Below, piece after piece: positions 28,220-36,963 of a DNA stretch of 64,000 bases. The notes below the pieces were generated by a model. The model worked only from the letters and a program-made list of their open reading frames with translations. It had not been told where the DNA came from and did not search any database. The position numbers were made by a program, and so were the translations under genes. The stretch is from assembly GCF_016937515.1 (NCBI RefSeq), contig NZ_JAFHKM010000002.1:3219001-3283000 (forward strand), in the 5' to 3' direction. Numbering within the stretch: the stretch's first letter is position 1; the number at the start of each line of letters is the position of its first letter. The DNA comes from Cohnella algarum. GTDB lineage: Bacteria > Bacillota > Bacilli > Paenibacillales > Paenibacillaceae.

Positions 28220-29992
28220 ATGAAGAATCCGTTCAAAGTGTTTTCGTTCCGTTATACCTTCTTCTTCTCCTTCCTGTTTTTCTCCCTGCTGCTTATCGGG
28301 GTGATCGGGGCTGCCAGCTATACGATCACGACCCAGGAGACGGTCAAGCAGATGATCGCCTCCCGGAAGCTGCTCCTTGGCGAAATCAACAAGCAGCTCG
28401 TCAACCAGATGCAGGTAATCGAAAACGATTCGCTCGCGCTCAGCAGCAATCCGAAAATCATCCATTATTTGAACGGAGCCGGGGAGCCGTACGAACGGGT
28501 CCAGCAGAAAAGGGATATTCTGGACCAGATCAGCCGCCTGAGCTATATCAAGGAGGGCGTGCACTCCGTCGAGCTGTACAGCCGCACCATCGAGTCGACC
28601 GAACGCTTCGGCACGAACGCTCTGTACAACTATGCGGAATTCGAGGAAAACGACTTGTACAGTCAGACGAAAAACGCGGACTACAGCTGGCTCGGCGCCC
28701 ATGAAGCCCGGACCGGCACGGACGAGCCGGACAACCGGGTCATCAGCTTCGTCCGCAAGGTGACGGCCATCTCGGGCAAGGAGGTCGGCGTGCTTGTCGT
28801 CAACATGAAGCTGGCCTACGTAAACAAGCTACTGTCCGGCCAGCTCCCCGACGATTCGCGCTACGTGATCGATTCGTCCGGCCGGCTGATTACGGAGGTC
28901 GTCAGCGGCGACGAGAATTCCTTCGCGAACGGCGACGCGAATGCGCGGATTACCCGAATATTGAGCGAGGCGAACCCCGACCGGTTCGCCGTTTTCTCTT
29001 CCGGGCGGAAGATGCTGCTCATCTGGGACAAGCAGCCGAATTCCAGCTGGATCGTAGCGGACTCCATCGCCTGGAACAATGTTACCCAGGCGAGCCGCAA
29101 GATCAAGAACGTCATTCTTCTCGCGGCCGTGGCCTGCACGGCGCTCGCGATCGGCATGGCCTGGCTGCTTTCCCGCCAGTTCGGGGCTCCCATTCGCCGT
29201 TTGATCCAGGATGTCTCCCGAATCAAGAGCGGCCGGCTGGACATCCGGATCCGGAACGATTACCAGAATGAATTCGGCACACTGAACGACAGCATCGACC
29301 TGATGATCCGGCGGATTCGGGACCTGCTCGCGGAAGTGAACGAGCAGAACCGGCGCAAGCGGGAAGCCGAGCTGCAGATGCTTCAGGAGCAAATCAATCC
29401 CCATTTTATCTACAACACGCTCGACATGATCAACTGGCGCGCCATCGAGCGCGGCGCCTCCGACATCAGCAGAATGCTTTCCCTGCTCGGAAAGATGCTG
29501 CGGCTGGGCTTGTCGAAAGGGGCGGCCTTCATTCCGATCGGCAGCGAGCTGGAGTATCTGGGCTACTACAGCAAGCTTCAGTCGATCCATTTCGGGCCGA
29601 AGGTGCGGATCGACATCCGCATCCCGGAAAGCCTTCACCCGTACATGGTTCCGAAGCTGCTGCTGCAGCCCTTCATCGAAAATTCGCTTATTCACGGGAT
29701 CGACCGGGCAACGGGAGGGACGATCGTCGTGACGGCGGAGGAGAAGGACGCGGATATCCGGTTCCGGCTGACCGACGACGGCAAAGGAATCGACGCCGGG
29801 GAACGCTACGACCAAAAGGCGCTGAACGGCAGCGGCATCCAGAACGTCCGGGAGAGAATCCGGCTGTACTTCGGCGATCCATACGGAGTCGAGATCGACA
29901 GCCGCCCGGACCGGGGAACCGTCATCGACATTCGGATTCCGAAAGTATCGCGGGAATATCCACAATGGAAGGCGGAGGCGAAGGAAGCATGA
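28220..29992 (+). CDS. YesM-like sensor histidine kinase
   Basis: 590 aa from ATG 28220; the ribosome site GGGTGG is weak. First membrane helix about 10-33 (FFFSFLFFSLLLIGVIGAA). The extracellular sensor runs to about residue 295 and the second helix (VILLAAVACTALAIGMAWLL) ends near 320. HAMP, then phospho-acceptor His395 in EQINPHFIYNTLDM, and an ATPase domain with N box FIENSLIHGI and GSGIQNVRERI. It overlaps its partner regulator by 4 bases (ATGA). By position it senses the substrate of the surrounding transporter, perhaps through the lipoprotein. Confidence 0.93.
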   Translation: MKNPFKVFSFRYTFFFSFLFFSLLLIGVIGAASYTITTQETVKQMIASRKLLLGEINKQLVNQMQVIENDSLALSSNPKIIHYLNGAGEPYERVQQKRDILDQISRLSYIKEGVHSVELYSRTIESTERFGTNALYNYAEFEENDLYSQTKNADYSWLGAHEARTGTDEPDNRVISFVRKVTAISGKEVGVLVVNMKLAYVNKLLSGQLPDDSRYVIDSSGRLITEVVSGDENSFANGDANARITRILSEANPDRFAVFSSGRKMLLIWDKQPNSSWIVADSIAWNNVTQASRKIKNVILLAAVACTALAIGMAWLLSRQFGAPIRRLIQDVSRIKSGRLDIRIRNDYQNEFGTLNDSIDLMIRRIRDLLAEVNEQNRRKREAELQMLQEQINPHFIYNTLDMINWRAIERGASDISRMLSLLGKMLRLGLSKGAAFIPIGSELEYLGYYSKLQSIHFGPKVRIDIRIPESLHPYMVPKLLLQPFIENSLIHGIDRATGGTIVVTAEEKDADIRFRLTDDGKGIDAGERYDQKALNGSGIQNVRERIRLYFGDPYGVEIDSRPDRGTVIDIRIPKVSREYPQWKAEAKEA

Positions 29993-31593
29993 TCAAAGCC
30001 GTCATTATCGACGACGATACGGCTACGCTGAACGGGATGAAAAGATCGATCGGCTGGAAGCGCATGAATATCGAAGTCGTCGGCGTGGCCGAAAACGGCC
30101 GGGAAGGTCTCGAGTTGATCGAACGAACGCGGCCCGATCTCATTCTGACGGACATTTACATGCCCGTCATGGACGGCATCGAGATGCTGAAAAGGCTGCG
30201 CCGGTCGAACGCGGAGGCGGAGGTCGTCATTCTTAGCGGCTATGAGGATTTCAAGCACGCCCAGACCGCGTTCAAGCTGCGGGTGCGGGATTACGTGTCG
30301 AAGCCGGCCACCGTCGAGGAGATCGAAGAGGTCCTTGTCGAAGCTGCGGAGCATATATTGGCGAGCGGCCGCGCGCGGCGGGAGGAAAGGGAACTGCGCG
30401 AGCTGCTCGAGTACAACCGGGCTTCGGCGCGCAGGCAGCTGTTCAAGGAGCTGCTGGAGCGCGGGCAATCGCAATTGGCCGGAGAGGGAGGCGTTGCGGA
30501 TTTGGGCGTCCGCCTGACGGCATGCGTTTTCGGCGTCGCCGTCCTGGAGTGTTTCAGGCGCGGAGAGCGGGGACCGGCCGATTCGCACGATTGGCCGGCC
30601 CTCTTTTCCCGCGGCGCCCGGTCCGTCGAAGAGACGGTCGCCGCGATGAAGGGCGTATATGTCGCGGACGTTCAGTTGAACGCGCTCACCCTGATCGTAA
30701 CCGAGAACGCGGCGGCAAAGCCGGAAGCCGTGCTGAAAAAGGCGGCCCAGGCCGCCGGGAAGGCCATCGAATGCATGGAGGCGGCGCTCTGCGCAAATGC
30801 GCGAGCCGCGATCGGCCCTGTCGCCGAATCCGCCGACAGGATTCCCTTCGCCTATCGGGAAGCGATGAAGCTCATGCGCGAAGGCTTGTACGCGGCCGGG
30901 CGGAAGATCGCGACTCCCGGCGATGTCCCCGTCAAGCGAAGGACCCAGCCTCCGCGGACGATCGAGAGCTGCCGCCGCATGGCCGACGCGGCCATGCAAG
31001 GCCAAAGCGAGCTCGCCCGCCAACAGCTCGAGAGCTGCCTGGCCGAGTTGTCCGCCCTGCCCGGACTTAGCGTCGCCATGCTCCGGGAGGCCGCCATCGA
31101 ATTCATCGGCGTCGTCGCCGTCGCGCTTTACGAGCATGGGCTGAAGATCGACGACTTGCACCTGAACCGCAATCCGTATGCCGGATTGGAGCGGCTTCGC
31201 TCTATGGAGGATTTGGCCGTTTTGATGGAAGAGATCGTGCAATCGGTATGTCAGGTCATGGCGAGAAGAGCGTCCGCCAAACACCGAAAAACCGTCGATT
31301 TCATCATCCGGTTCGTTCACGATCACTATTCCGAGGATATTACGCTGGAAATGATCGCGGACAAAGTGTTTTTGACCCGCAATTATTTGAGCCAGATTTT
31401 CAAGCAGGCGACGGGCGAGAACTACAACAATTACCTGACCAGGGTTCGGATGGAGAAGGCGAAGGAGCTGATGAAATCCGGGAATTACAAGCTTTACGAG
31501 ATTTCGGCGATGGTCGGCTACAAGAACAACGCGTATTTCAGCCAGCTGTTCAAAAAAGTGACCGGCTTCAATCCTTCCGAACTGAATCAATAG
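29989..31593 (+). CDS. YesN-like response regulator, receiver plus AraC-type DNA-binding domain
   Basis: 534 aa. ATG 29989 overlaps the kinase stop and has GGAGGCGAAGGAAG upstream. Receiver domain with Asp55 (LILTDIYMP) and Lys in YVSKP. A middle region (about 130-420) has no recognised domain. Two C-terminal helix-turn-helix units follow (IADKVFLTRNYLSQIFKQ and ISAMVGYKNNAYFSQLFKK). It probably activates the permease genes on one side and the lipoprotein gene on the other, since both carry the same 22-bp element 42 bases ahead of the -10. Confidence 0.93.
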   Translation: MIKAVIIDDDTATLNGMKRSIGWKRMNIEVVGVAENGREGLELIERTRPDLILTDIYMPVMDGIEMLKRLRRSNAEAEVVILSGYEDFKHAQTAFKLRVRDYVSKPATVEEIEEVLVEAAEHILASGRARREERELRELLEYNRASARRQLFKELLERGQSQLAGEGGVADLGVRLTACVFGVAVLECFRRGERGPADSHDWPALFSRGARSVEETVAAMKGVYVADVQLNALTLIVTENAAAKPEAVLKKAAQAAGKAIECMEAALCANARAAIGPVAESADRIPFAYREAMKLMREGLYAAGRKIATPGDVPVKRRTQPPRTIESCRRMADAAMQGQSELARQQLESCLAELSALPGLSVAMLREAAIEFIGVVAVALYEHGLKIDDLHLNRNPYAGLERLRSMEDLAVLMEEIVQSVCQVMARRASAKHRKTVDFIIRFVHDHYSEDITLEMIADKVFLTRNYLSQIFKQATGENYNNYLTRVRMEKAKELMKSGNYKLYEISAMVGYKNNAYFSQLFKKVTGFNPSELNQ

Positions 31594-31606
31594 AGTTTTA
31601 CGAAAA

Positions 31607-31654
31607 TAATTGTAGATTTGCATTATTTCTTCAAAGCCGGGCGAAGCTTATGAT
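31607..31654 (+). promoter_or_regulatory. activator-type site (copy 2) and -10 of lipoprotein gene
   Basis: The element at 31607-31628 differs from the copy at 26263 at three positions only. The -10 TATGAT (31649-31654) starts 42 bases after its first base, the same spacing as in copy 1. The motif ends where a -35 would begin. Confidence 0.7.
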
Positions 31655-31702
31655 TTTGGTGTAAGGCAAATTAACATCGAATGAAAAAAAGGGGTGTGCG
31701 AG

Positions 31703-33076
31703 TTGGCGAAGGCAATATCGAAACTCAGCAAAAGAACCGTAACGGCGGCGGCCGCTGCCGTTCTGCTTGCCGGCGCGCTCGCCGGCTGCGGCGGCGGAGG
31801 CTCCGCGAACGGCGGGGCCGGCAGCACCGCTCAAGGCGCGGGAAGCGATCCGCAAGCGGCCGGCAAAACCGTCGAGCTGCGCTTCTCGTGGTGGGGCGCG
31901 CAAGAGCGGCACGACCGGACGCTCAAGATGATCGAGAAGTTCGAGGAGCTTCACCCCAATATCAAGATCGAACCGGAGTATTCCGCATTCGGCGCTTACC
32001 AGGAGAAGCTGGCCACGCAGATTGCGGGAAGCAATGCGCCCGACATCATGAGCATGAGCCTCATTTATATTCAAGGCTATGCGCAGCGCGGCGTTTTGAA
32101 GGACATGACCCCCTATGTCGGGAAGACGCTGAATACGGACGGGCTGAACCAGGAGCTCCTCGCCAACATGGGCACCATTAACGGCGAGCTTGTCGGCCTT
32201 CCCCTTAGCCAAAGCGCGTCGGTTCTGTTCTACAACAGCGAAATGCTGAAGCAGGCCGGCGCGGAGGCCCCGAAGCCGGACATGACGTACGACGAGTATT
32301 TCGAGCTGATGCGCGATTTGAAAGGCAAGCTCGGCGAAGGCAAGTACGGCACGAACGACATGGCCGGGCTGTTCGAAGCGTTCATGTACTACCTGTTCTC
32401 CAAGGGCGACGTTCTGTACAAGGACGGCCAGTTGGCCTACAAGGACGAGAATCTGAAGGAATGGCTGGAAATGTGGGACCGGGCGCGGAAGGAAGGCATC
32501 GTACCGCCCGCCAGCGAGACGGCCTCGTATCAGCTCGCCACTTACGATCCGGCCAAGGAGCCCATCCTCAAAGGAACGGTCGCGTTCGAGGGGCCGCTTT
32601 TCGTTCCGTACTACACGGCGATGGAAGGAATGCTGAAGGACAAGCTCGAGATGACGACGATTCCGCGCGCCAGCGGTTCGACGGGCACGGCCAGCGTGCT
32701 GCTGCCGGGAATCTTCCTCTGCATCAACGAGAACACCAAGCACCCCGAGGAAGCGGCGCTGTTCGCGGACTTCATGATCAACTCCACGGAAGCGGCCGAC
32801 ATTCTGGAGCTGGAGCGAGGGCTTCCGGACAATCGGAAAATGGTCGAATACCTGAAGCCTAAGTTTACGGAAGTCGACAACAAGATGCTGGATATGCTGA
32901 CTTATATCGGCGACCATAACCCGGGCTGGTACGACGGCGGCCCGAAGGGGTCGGGCGAAGTAAGCCAACTGTTCGAGCAGATCGTTCAAAAGCAGCAGTT
33001 CGGCAAAGCGACCGTGGACGAGGTCGTCGCCGAATTCCGCAAGGAAGCGGACAAGGTTCTGAGCAAAAACGGGTAG
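31703..33076 (+). CDS. sugar-binding lipoprotein of a CUT1 ABC transporter
   Basis: 457 aa. TTG 31703 lies a few bases after AAAAGGGGTG; the in-frame GTG at 31694 is inside that site. Signal peptide with lipobox LAGC, then a Gly-rich linker. The mature protein is an extracellular solute-binding family 1 protein beginning VELRFSWWGAQERHDRTLKM. A surface-anchored receptor for the MalFG-type permeases at 26354 and 27305. Its separate promoter fits the need for more copies of binding protein than permease. Ligand unknown; the WWGA/N start is common among importers of di- and oligosaccharides. Confidence 0.9.
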   Translation: MAKAISKLSKRTVTAAAAAVLLAGALAGCGGGGSANGGAGSTAQGAGSDPQAAGKTVELRFSWWGAQERHDRTLKMIEKFEELHPNIKIEPEYSAFGAYQEKLATQIAGSNAPDIMSMSLIYIQGYAQRGVLKDMTPYVGKTLNTDGLNQELLANMGTINGELVGLPLSQSASVLFYNSEMLKQAGAEAPKPDMTYDEYFELMRDLKGKLGEGKYGTNDMAGLFEAFMYYLFSKGDVLYKDGQLAYKDENLKEWLEMWDRARKEGIVPPASETASYQLATYDPAKEPILKGTVAFEGPLFVPYYTAMEGMLKDKLEMTTIPRASGSTGTASVLLPGIFLCINENTKHPEEAALFADFMINSTEAADILELERGLPDNRKMVEYLKPKFTEVDNKMLDMLTYIGDHNPGWYDGGPKGSGEVSQLFEQIVQKQQFGKATVDEVVAEFRKEADKVLSKNG

Positions 33077-33112
33077 GCGGCATGATTTTCCCCGGGCATG
33101 CCACGGGTCGCA

Positions 33113-33164
33113 AAAGGAGTTGTCCCAAAGGTCGTTAACCCGGCCTTGGGGACAGCTCCTTTTT
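33113..33164 (+). terminator. intrinsic terminator after lipoprotein gene
   Basis: GGAG-TTGTCCC-AAGG pairs with CCTT-GGGGACA-GCTCC around a 12-base loop, followed by TTTTTT. Confidence 0.88.
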
Positions 33165-33271
33165 TGGCGAAGCCTCCGCCCCCCGAATTTCGACGAAACA
33201 GAGTCTCTGGACATCCGTTCCCGCCCTGCAAAATTTGGCTCCCATCCGACCTGGAGAAGTCAACCGGCAAG

Positions 33272-33298
33272 CCTCCGGCATACCTTACGGTATGGAGG
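33272..33298 (+). promoter_or_regulatory. hairpin sequestering the SemiSWEET ribosome site
   Basis: CCTCC (33272-33276) and CATACC (33279-33284) can pair with GGAGG (33294-33298) and GGTATG (33289-33294 region) around a TTAC loop. The GGAGG is the ribosome site 8 bases before ATG 33307, so the folded leader would block translation. Confidence 0.6.
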
Positions 33299-33306
33299 CG
33301 AATGAC

Positions 33307-33585
33307 ATGGTATTTGCTTTGTTTCAGCTTGTCGGAGGCATCATTTTGGCGTTCGGCTGGATTCCGCAAATCGCGCAAATCCTGAAAACGAAATCGGTCC
33401 GGGATTTGAATCCGAAAACGTTCCGGCTTTTGTTTATCGGAATCGGCTTGATGGAGGTTTATGCCGTCCGGCTGGCGACCCAGGGGGTGGGCTACGCCTT
33501 TCTCGTTACGAACAGCTTGTCGCTGCTTCTGATGCTGTTTATTCTTGTACTCATCTTTAGGTACAGGAACACAAAAGAAAAATAG
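33307..33585 (+). CDS. SemiSWEET sugar transporter (PQ-loop, MtN3 family)
   Basis: 92 aa with three membrane helices, the normal size for a bacterial SemiSWEET. The PQ motif lies in GWIPQIAQILKTKSVRDLN, and a conserved Asn sits in helix three (LVTNSLSLLLM). SemiSWEETs dimerise and carry sugars down their gradient. ATG 33307 is chosen because the protein then starts in the first helix (MVFALFQLVGG) with GGAGG 8 bases upstream; ATG 33292 is less likely. The ribosome site is inside a hairpin, and the stop codon lies inside the terminator stem of a predicted RNA on the other strand. Both points suggest tight post-transcriptional control. Confidence 0.9.
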   Translation: MVFALFQLVGGIILAFGWIPQIAQILKTKSVRDLNPKTFRLLFIGIGLMEVYAVRLATQGVGYAFLVTNSLSLLLMLFILVLIFRYRNTKEK

Positions 33586-33713
33586 ACCGCCCTCGCCCAA
33601 AGGATGCGGTCTATTTCTGCCGTTAATTCCTATAAGCCACCGCCCTCAAGAGCGGCTATTGCAGAGGGAGTCGTGTTCGCCGCACGGCTCCTTTTACATC
33701 ATAAGCCTTTTCT
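33575..33713 (-). ncRNA. predicted antisense small RNA opposite the SemiSWEET 3' end
   Basis: On the minus strand a sigma-A promoter would start a transcript near 33713. It contains a stem-loop (GGAGCCGTG against CACGACTCC) and a second paired region (AGCC..GGCT). It ends at a long perfect stem, AAATAGACCGC/GCGGTCTATTT (33580-33616), followed by TTTTTCTTTT. The T run is on the minus strand only, so the terminator serves this RNA. No convincing reading frame is seen. The tail overlaps the stop codon of the SemiSWEET gene. The layout resembles the convergent antisense RNAs of type I toxin loci such as txpA/ratA. This explains the 306-base gap between 33586 and 33891. Confidence 0.6.
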
Positions 33714-33719
33714 GCGTCA

Positions 33720-33748
33720 AGTATACCACCGAATCTTTTTCGTTTCAA
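33720..33748 (-). promoter_or_regulatory. sigma-A promoter of the antisense RNA
   Basis: On the minus strand TTGAAA (33748-33743), a 17-base spacer and TATACT (33725-33720). Confidence 0.7.
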
Positions 33749-33891
33749 TCCACGCTTCACGCAAGAACCTCTTCATATTCGGCTCCCCGGACCCGGTTTC
33801 CGGCGCAAATTTTACAATAATGAGGATCTTCCGGAAAGCATCTATTGTATAATTGGGAAAAAGATCCGCCCGAAACGGAGGTTGGCGTCGC

Positions 33892-34641
33892 GTGACGAAC
33901 GAATTTTTGAACATTGCCCATCGAGGCGCATCCGCCTATTGCCCGGAAAATACGATGGCCGCGTTCAAGCGGGCCATCGCGCTTGGAGCGACGGCCATCG
34001 AAACCGACGTGCAGATGACGTCCGACGGCCATCCGGTTTTGATTCACGACGAATCGCTGCAGCGGACGACCGGTTCGCCGAAGCTCGTGAAAGATGTGAC
34101 GCTGGAAGAGCTGAAGCGGCTGGATGCCGGCTCGTGGTTCGACCCCTCCTTCGGCAAAGAAACGGTGCCGACGCTTGGAGAGCTGCTGGAATTGGTCAAA
34201 CCGACTTCGCTGCAGGTGAACCTCGAGCTGAAAAACGGCGTCGTCGTGTACCCGAATTTGGAAGAGACGGTCATCGAGGAGATCCGCAAATACGGAATGA
34301 GCGACCGTATCATGATCTCCAGCTTTAATCATTATTCGCTGGTAAAGTGCAAACGGCTGGCGCCGGAAGTGCGGACGGGCATTCTCTATATGGAAGGGCT
34401 GTACGAGCCGTGGGAATACGCGGCGCGCGTCGGCGCGGAAGCCCTTCACGCGTTCCATTACGCGGTCATTCCGGAGTGGGCGGAGCAAGCGGCCCGGCGG
34501 GGAATCGTCTATTACCCGTTCACCGTCAACGAGCCGGAGGAAATGCGCAGGCTGCTCGCCGCGGGCGTTTCCGGCATCATAACCGATTACCCTGACCGGC
34601 TGGGAGAACTGCTCAAGGAGACGGAGGTTCAACGCGGGTGA
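33892..34641 (+). CDS. glycerophosphodiester phosphodiesterase (GDPD family)
   Basis: 249 aa from GTG 33892, 10 bases after GGAGG; TATAAT lies at 33848-33853. Cytoplasmic TIM barrel with the signature HRGASAYCPENTMAAFKRA, the acidic metal ligands in ETDVQMTSDGHPVLIHD, and the C-terminal block GVSGIITDYPDRLGE. The family hydrolyses glycerophosphodiesters such as glycerophosphocholine to sn-glycerol 3-phosphate and an alcohol. It overlaps the following MFS gene by four bases (GTGA), so the two are translationally coupled; the carrier may supply the substrate or remove the product. Confidence 0.93.
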   Translation: MTNEFLNIAHRGASAYCPENTMAAFKRAIALGATAIETDVQMTSDGHPVLIHDESLQRTTGSPKLVKDVTLEELKRLDAGSWFDPSFGKETVPTLGELLELVKPTSLQVNLELKNGVVVYPNLEETVIEEIRKYGMSDRIMISSFNHYSLVKCKRLAPEVRTGILYMEGLYEPWEYAARVGAEALHAFHYAVIPEWAEQAARRGIVYYPFTVNEPEEMRRLLAAGVSGIITDYPDRLGELLKETEVQRG

Positions 34642-35837
34642 AAAAAACGTGGCTGCTCGGCTTCGGTTTTTTTAGCATCAGCATCACGTGGGCGCTCTAT
34701 AACGCGTTCGTTCCGTTTTTTCTCGACGAGTTTTTGACCAGCACTGCGATGATCGGCTTCATGATGACGATCGACAATTACTTCGCCCTGTTTTTGCAGC
34801 CGTGGATCGGCAACCGCAGCGACAAAACCGTATCCCGGTTCGGCAGGCGAATGCCCTACCTGCTGATCGGAATGCCGCTCGCCGCCTTGTTCGTCGTTCT
34901 CATTCCCTTGCATACGAGCTTTCTCACGCTGATTCTTTTTATGGTTCTGATGAATTTGGCGATGAGCCTGTACCGGTCTCCGACCATCGCGCTCATGCCG
35001 GACATTACGCCGGAAGCGAAACGAACGAAAGCCAACGGCATTATCAACTTTATGGGCGGCATCGGCGGCATTATCGCGTTCGGAGCCGGGTCGGCGCTGT
35101 ACGGCGCGAATCCTTCGTTTCCGTTTATCGCCGCGGCCGTCATCACCCTGCTCTCGCTTTTCATCCTGCACCGGTACATAAAGGAAAACCGCGATTCCGT
35201 CGTTCCGGCGGCGGCCGAGCCCCGGCGCATCCGGCTGCGCGGCGAACTGAACCGCACGACCGTCCTGCTGCTGGCGGCGATCTTTTTCTGGTTCGTCTCG
35301 TACCAGGGCGTCGAATCGCTGTTTACGTTATACGGGAAGCATCACCTCGGGCTGGAAGAGAGCGCCGCTTCGTTTTCGCTGACGTTTTTCTCGCTGTTTT
35401 TCGTGCTGTTCGCGATTCCGAGCGGCTGGCTCGGCAACCGGTTCGGCAAGAAAAAAACGATTCTCATCGGCATTTGCGGCCTGTTTCTCGTGTTCGCCGT
35501 CGTACCGCTCGTCGAGACGGTCGCGGTGCTGCGCTGCCTGCTCGCGCTCGGCGGCATCTTTTGGGCGTGCATCAATATCAACTCGTATCCGTTCGTCGTC
35601 TCGACGGGAACGGAACGGAGCATCGGCACGCGGACGGGCTTGTACTACTTGGCGTCCTCGCTGGCCGCGCTGTCTTCGCCGCCGCTGCTGGGCCTTGTCA
35701 TCGACCGCTTCGGCTACGCCTCGTTGTTCGTTTGCGCGGCGGGCGGAATGCTGCTGGCCCTGTTGTTTCTCCTCATGGTCAAGCACGACGGCAAAACGGC
35801 GGGGGTGTCGCCGGATGCCGCCCGGTTCGAAGGGTAG
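34638..35837 (+). CDS. MFS transporter, SLC45/GPH-like
   Basis: 399 aa; GTG 34638 overlaps the GDPD stop. Twelve predicted membrane helices. The loop between helices two and three carries NRSDKTVSRFGRRMPYL, the form of the major-facilitator motif seen in glycoside/cation symporters and sucrose carriers of the SLC45 group, and the central loop is basic and short. Coupling to a GDPD suggests transport of a glycerol-containing or glycosylated compound, but nothing in the sequence fixes the substrate. Confidence 0.88.
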   Translation: MKKTWLLGFGFFSISITWALYNAFVPFFLDEFLTSTAMIGFMMTIDNYFALFLQPWIGNRSDKTVSRFGRRMPYLLIGMPLAALFVVLIPLHTSFLTLILFMVLMNLAMSLYRSPTIALMPDITPEAKRTKANGIINFMGGIGGIIAFGAGSALYGANPSFPFIAAAVITLLSLFILHRYIKENRDSVVPAAAEPRRIRLRGELNRTTVLLLAAIFFWFVSYQGVESLFTLYGKHHLGLEESAASFSLTFFSLFFVLFAIPSGWLGNRFGKKKTILIGICGLFLVFAVVPLVETVAVLRCLLALGGIFWACININSYPFVVSTGTERSIGTRTGLYYLASSLAALSSPPLLGLVIDRFGYASLFVCAAGGMLLALLFLLMVKHDGKTAGVSPDAARFEG

Positions 35838-35889
35838 CTTCGCGTTGCAGGCCGACGTATTCCATAGGGTCCCGTAAACCTTAAGCAAA

Positions 35890-35925
35890 CAAAAACAGGC
35901 ATCCGGTGCGGAGTTGCCTGTTTTT
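35890..35925 (+). terminator. bidirectional-looking terminator after MFS gene
   Basis: CAAAAACAGGCA (35890-35901) pairs perfectly with TGCCTGTTTTTG (35914-35925). The A and T runs make it usable from both strands, serving the MFS gene and the converging AraC gene. I see nothing else convincing between 35926 and 36073. Confidence 0.85.
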
Positions 35926-36073
35926 GTCGTCTTGTTACGGGGTGCCGTTCTCGTCGCTGTCCCGGAAGAAGAAGCCCGGAACGAACAGCTGGCCGGAAAG
36001 GGCAGGGCCATTGGCGAAAAGAGGCTGGCGTCGCTTCCGGCACGGCGAAGGCTCCCGGTAACCGGTTTGCGAA

Positions 36074-36919
36074 TCATATAAACTTCGAAGGAGGCACGTT
36101 GTAGTATTTTTTGAACGCTTTGGAGAAGGTGAACGGGTCCGGATATCCCAGCATGGCGGAGATTTCCTGAACGGAGTGCTTTTGCTGATAGAGATAGTCC
36201 CGGGCGCGGTTCATCTTGATTTGGTTCACGTACATTCCCGGCGTAATCCCGAGCGTTTTTTTGAAAAAGGCGATAAAATATTTCTCCGACATGCCCGCGA
36301 TGCCGGCGAGCTCGTTCATGCGGATGGAGCGGTTCAAGTTGAGCTGAATGTGACGGAATACGGGCTCAAGGACCGCCAAGCTGCCGACGGACGGCTTGCG
36401 GCTCCGAACGCCGTCGCCGAAACCCGCCGGGCCAATCCCTTGGCCGCAGAGGCCGATGATTTTGGCGAGGACGATCGAGAGACAGCCTTTCAAGTACAAT
36501 CGGGCGCCGGCATAGGCGGCAGAGGCCCGGGACTGATCGTGCGCACGAAGGAACATGCCGGCTTCCTCGCCAACGAGACCGCCCGGCCAAATGCCGGCAA
36601 GCCGAAAATCGTCCAAAATCCGCAGCTGCTCCCCGAGACTGAATTCAAAATGCGCATAAACGAATCGGCACCCTTCGGCTTGCGTCATGGCCGTATACGG
36701 CATATGCGGATAAAAGAACACCAGGTCCCCGGGTCCGGCCACATATTGGCGTTCGCCGACCTGCAGCCGGACGATTCCTTCCCGGAGGAACCATAAATCG
36801 TAATCGTTGTGCGCCTTGCTTTCCAGCCAGTCTTCGCCATGGATTTCTTCGCGGCAGGAGCTGACGCGCAGCGAGATCCATTCGGACAGCTCGTCGAACA
36901 AGCCGATATGAGGGGGCAT
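36074..36919 (-). CDS. AraC-family transcriptional regulator with cupin sensor
   Basis: 281 aa on the minus strand. Ribosome site AAGGAG 11 bases upstream of the ATG. The N-terminal cupin-type ligand domain (about 15-110) includes LWFLREGIVRLQVGE and PGDLVFFYPHMPY. The C-terminal 100 residues hold two helix-turn-helix motifs (LAGIAGMSEKYFIAFFKK and ISAMLGYPDPFTFSKAFKK). It is divergent from the GH4 glycosidase gene with 177 bases between them. It most likely senses a sugar and controls the GH4 gene and perhaps the following transport/rhamnosidase operon. Confidence 0.93.
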   Translation of the reverse strand: MPPHIGLFDELSEWISLRVSSCREEIHGEDWLESKAHNDYDLWFLREGIVRLQVGERQYVAGPGDLVFFYPHMPYTAMTQAEGCRFVYAHFEFSLGEQLRILDDFRLAGIWPGGLVGEEAGMFLRAHDQSRASAAYAGARLYLKGCLSIVLAKIIGLCGQGIGPAGFGDGVRSRKPSVGSLAVLEPVFRHIQLNLNRSIRMNELAGIAGMSEKYFIAFFKKTLGITPGMYVNQIKMNRARDYLYQQKHSVQEISAMLGYPDPFTFSKAFKKYYNVPPSKFI

Positions 36920-36963
36920 TTCGCGAGCGCCTCCTTACCTTGCAGCATGCCATTCATAATTCG

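Noticed and set aside
35936-36070. Short minus-strand frame ending in a Phe-rich tail (VPGFFFRDSDENGTP) between the MFS and AraC genes
   Set aside because: It has no start codon with a ribosome site and begins just after the AraC stop in another frame, so it is probably chance.
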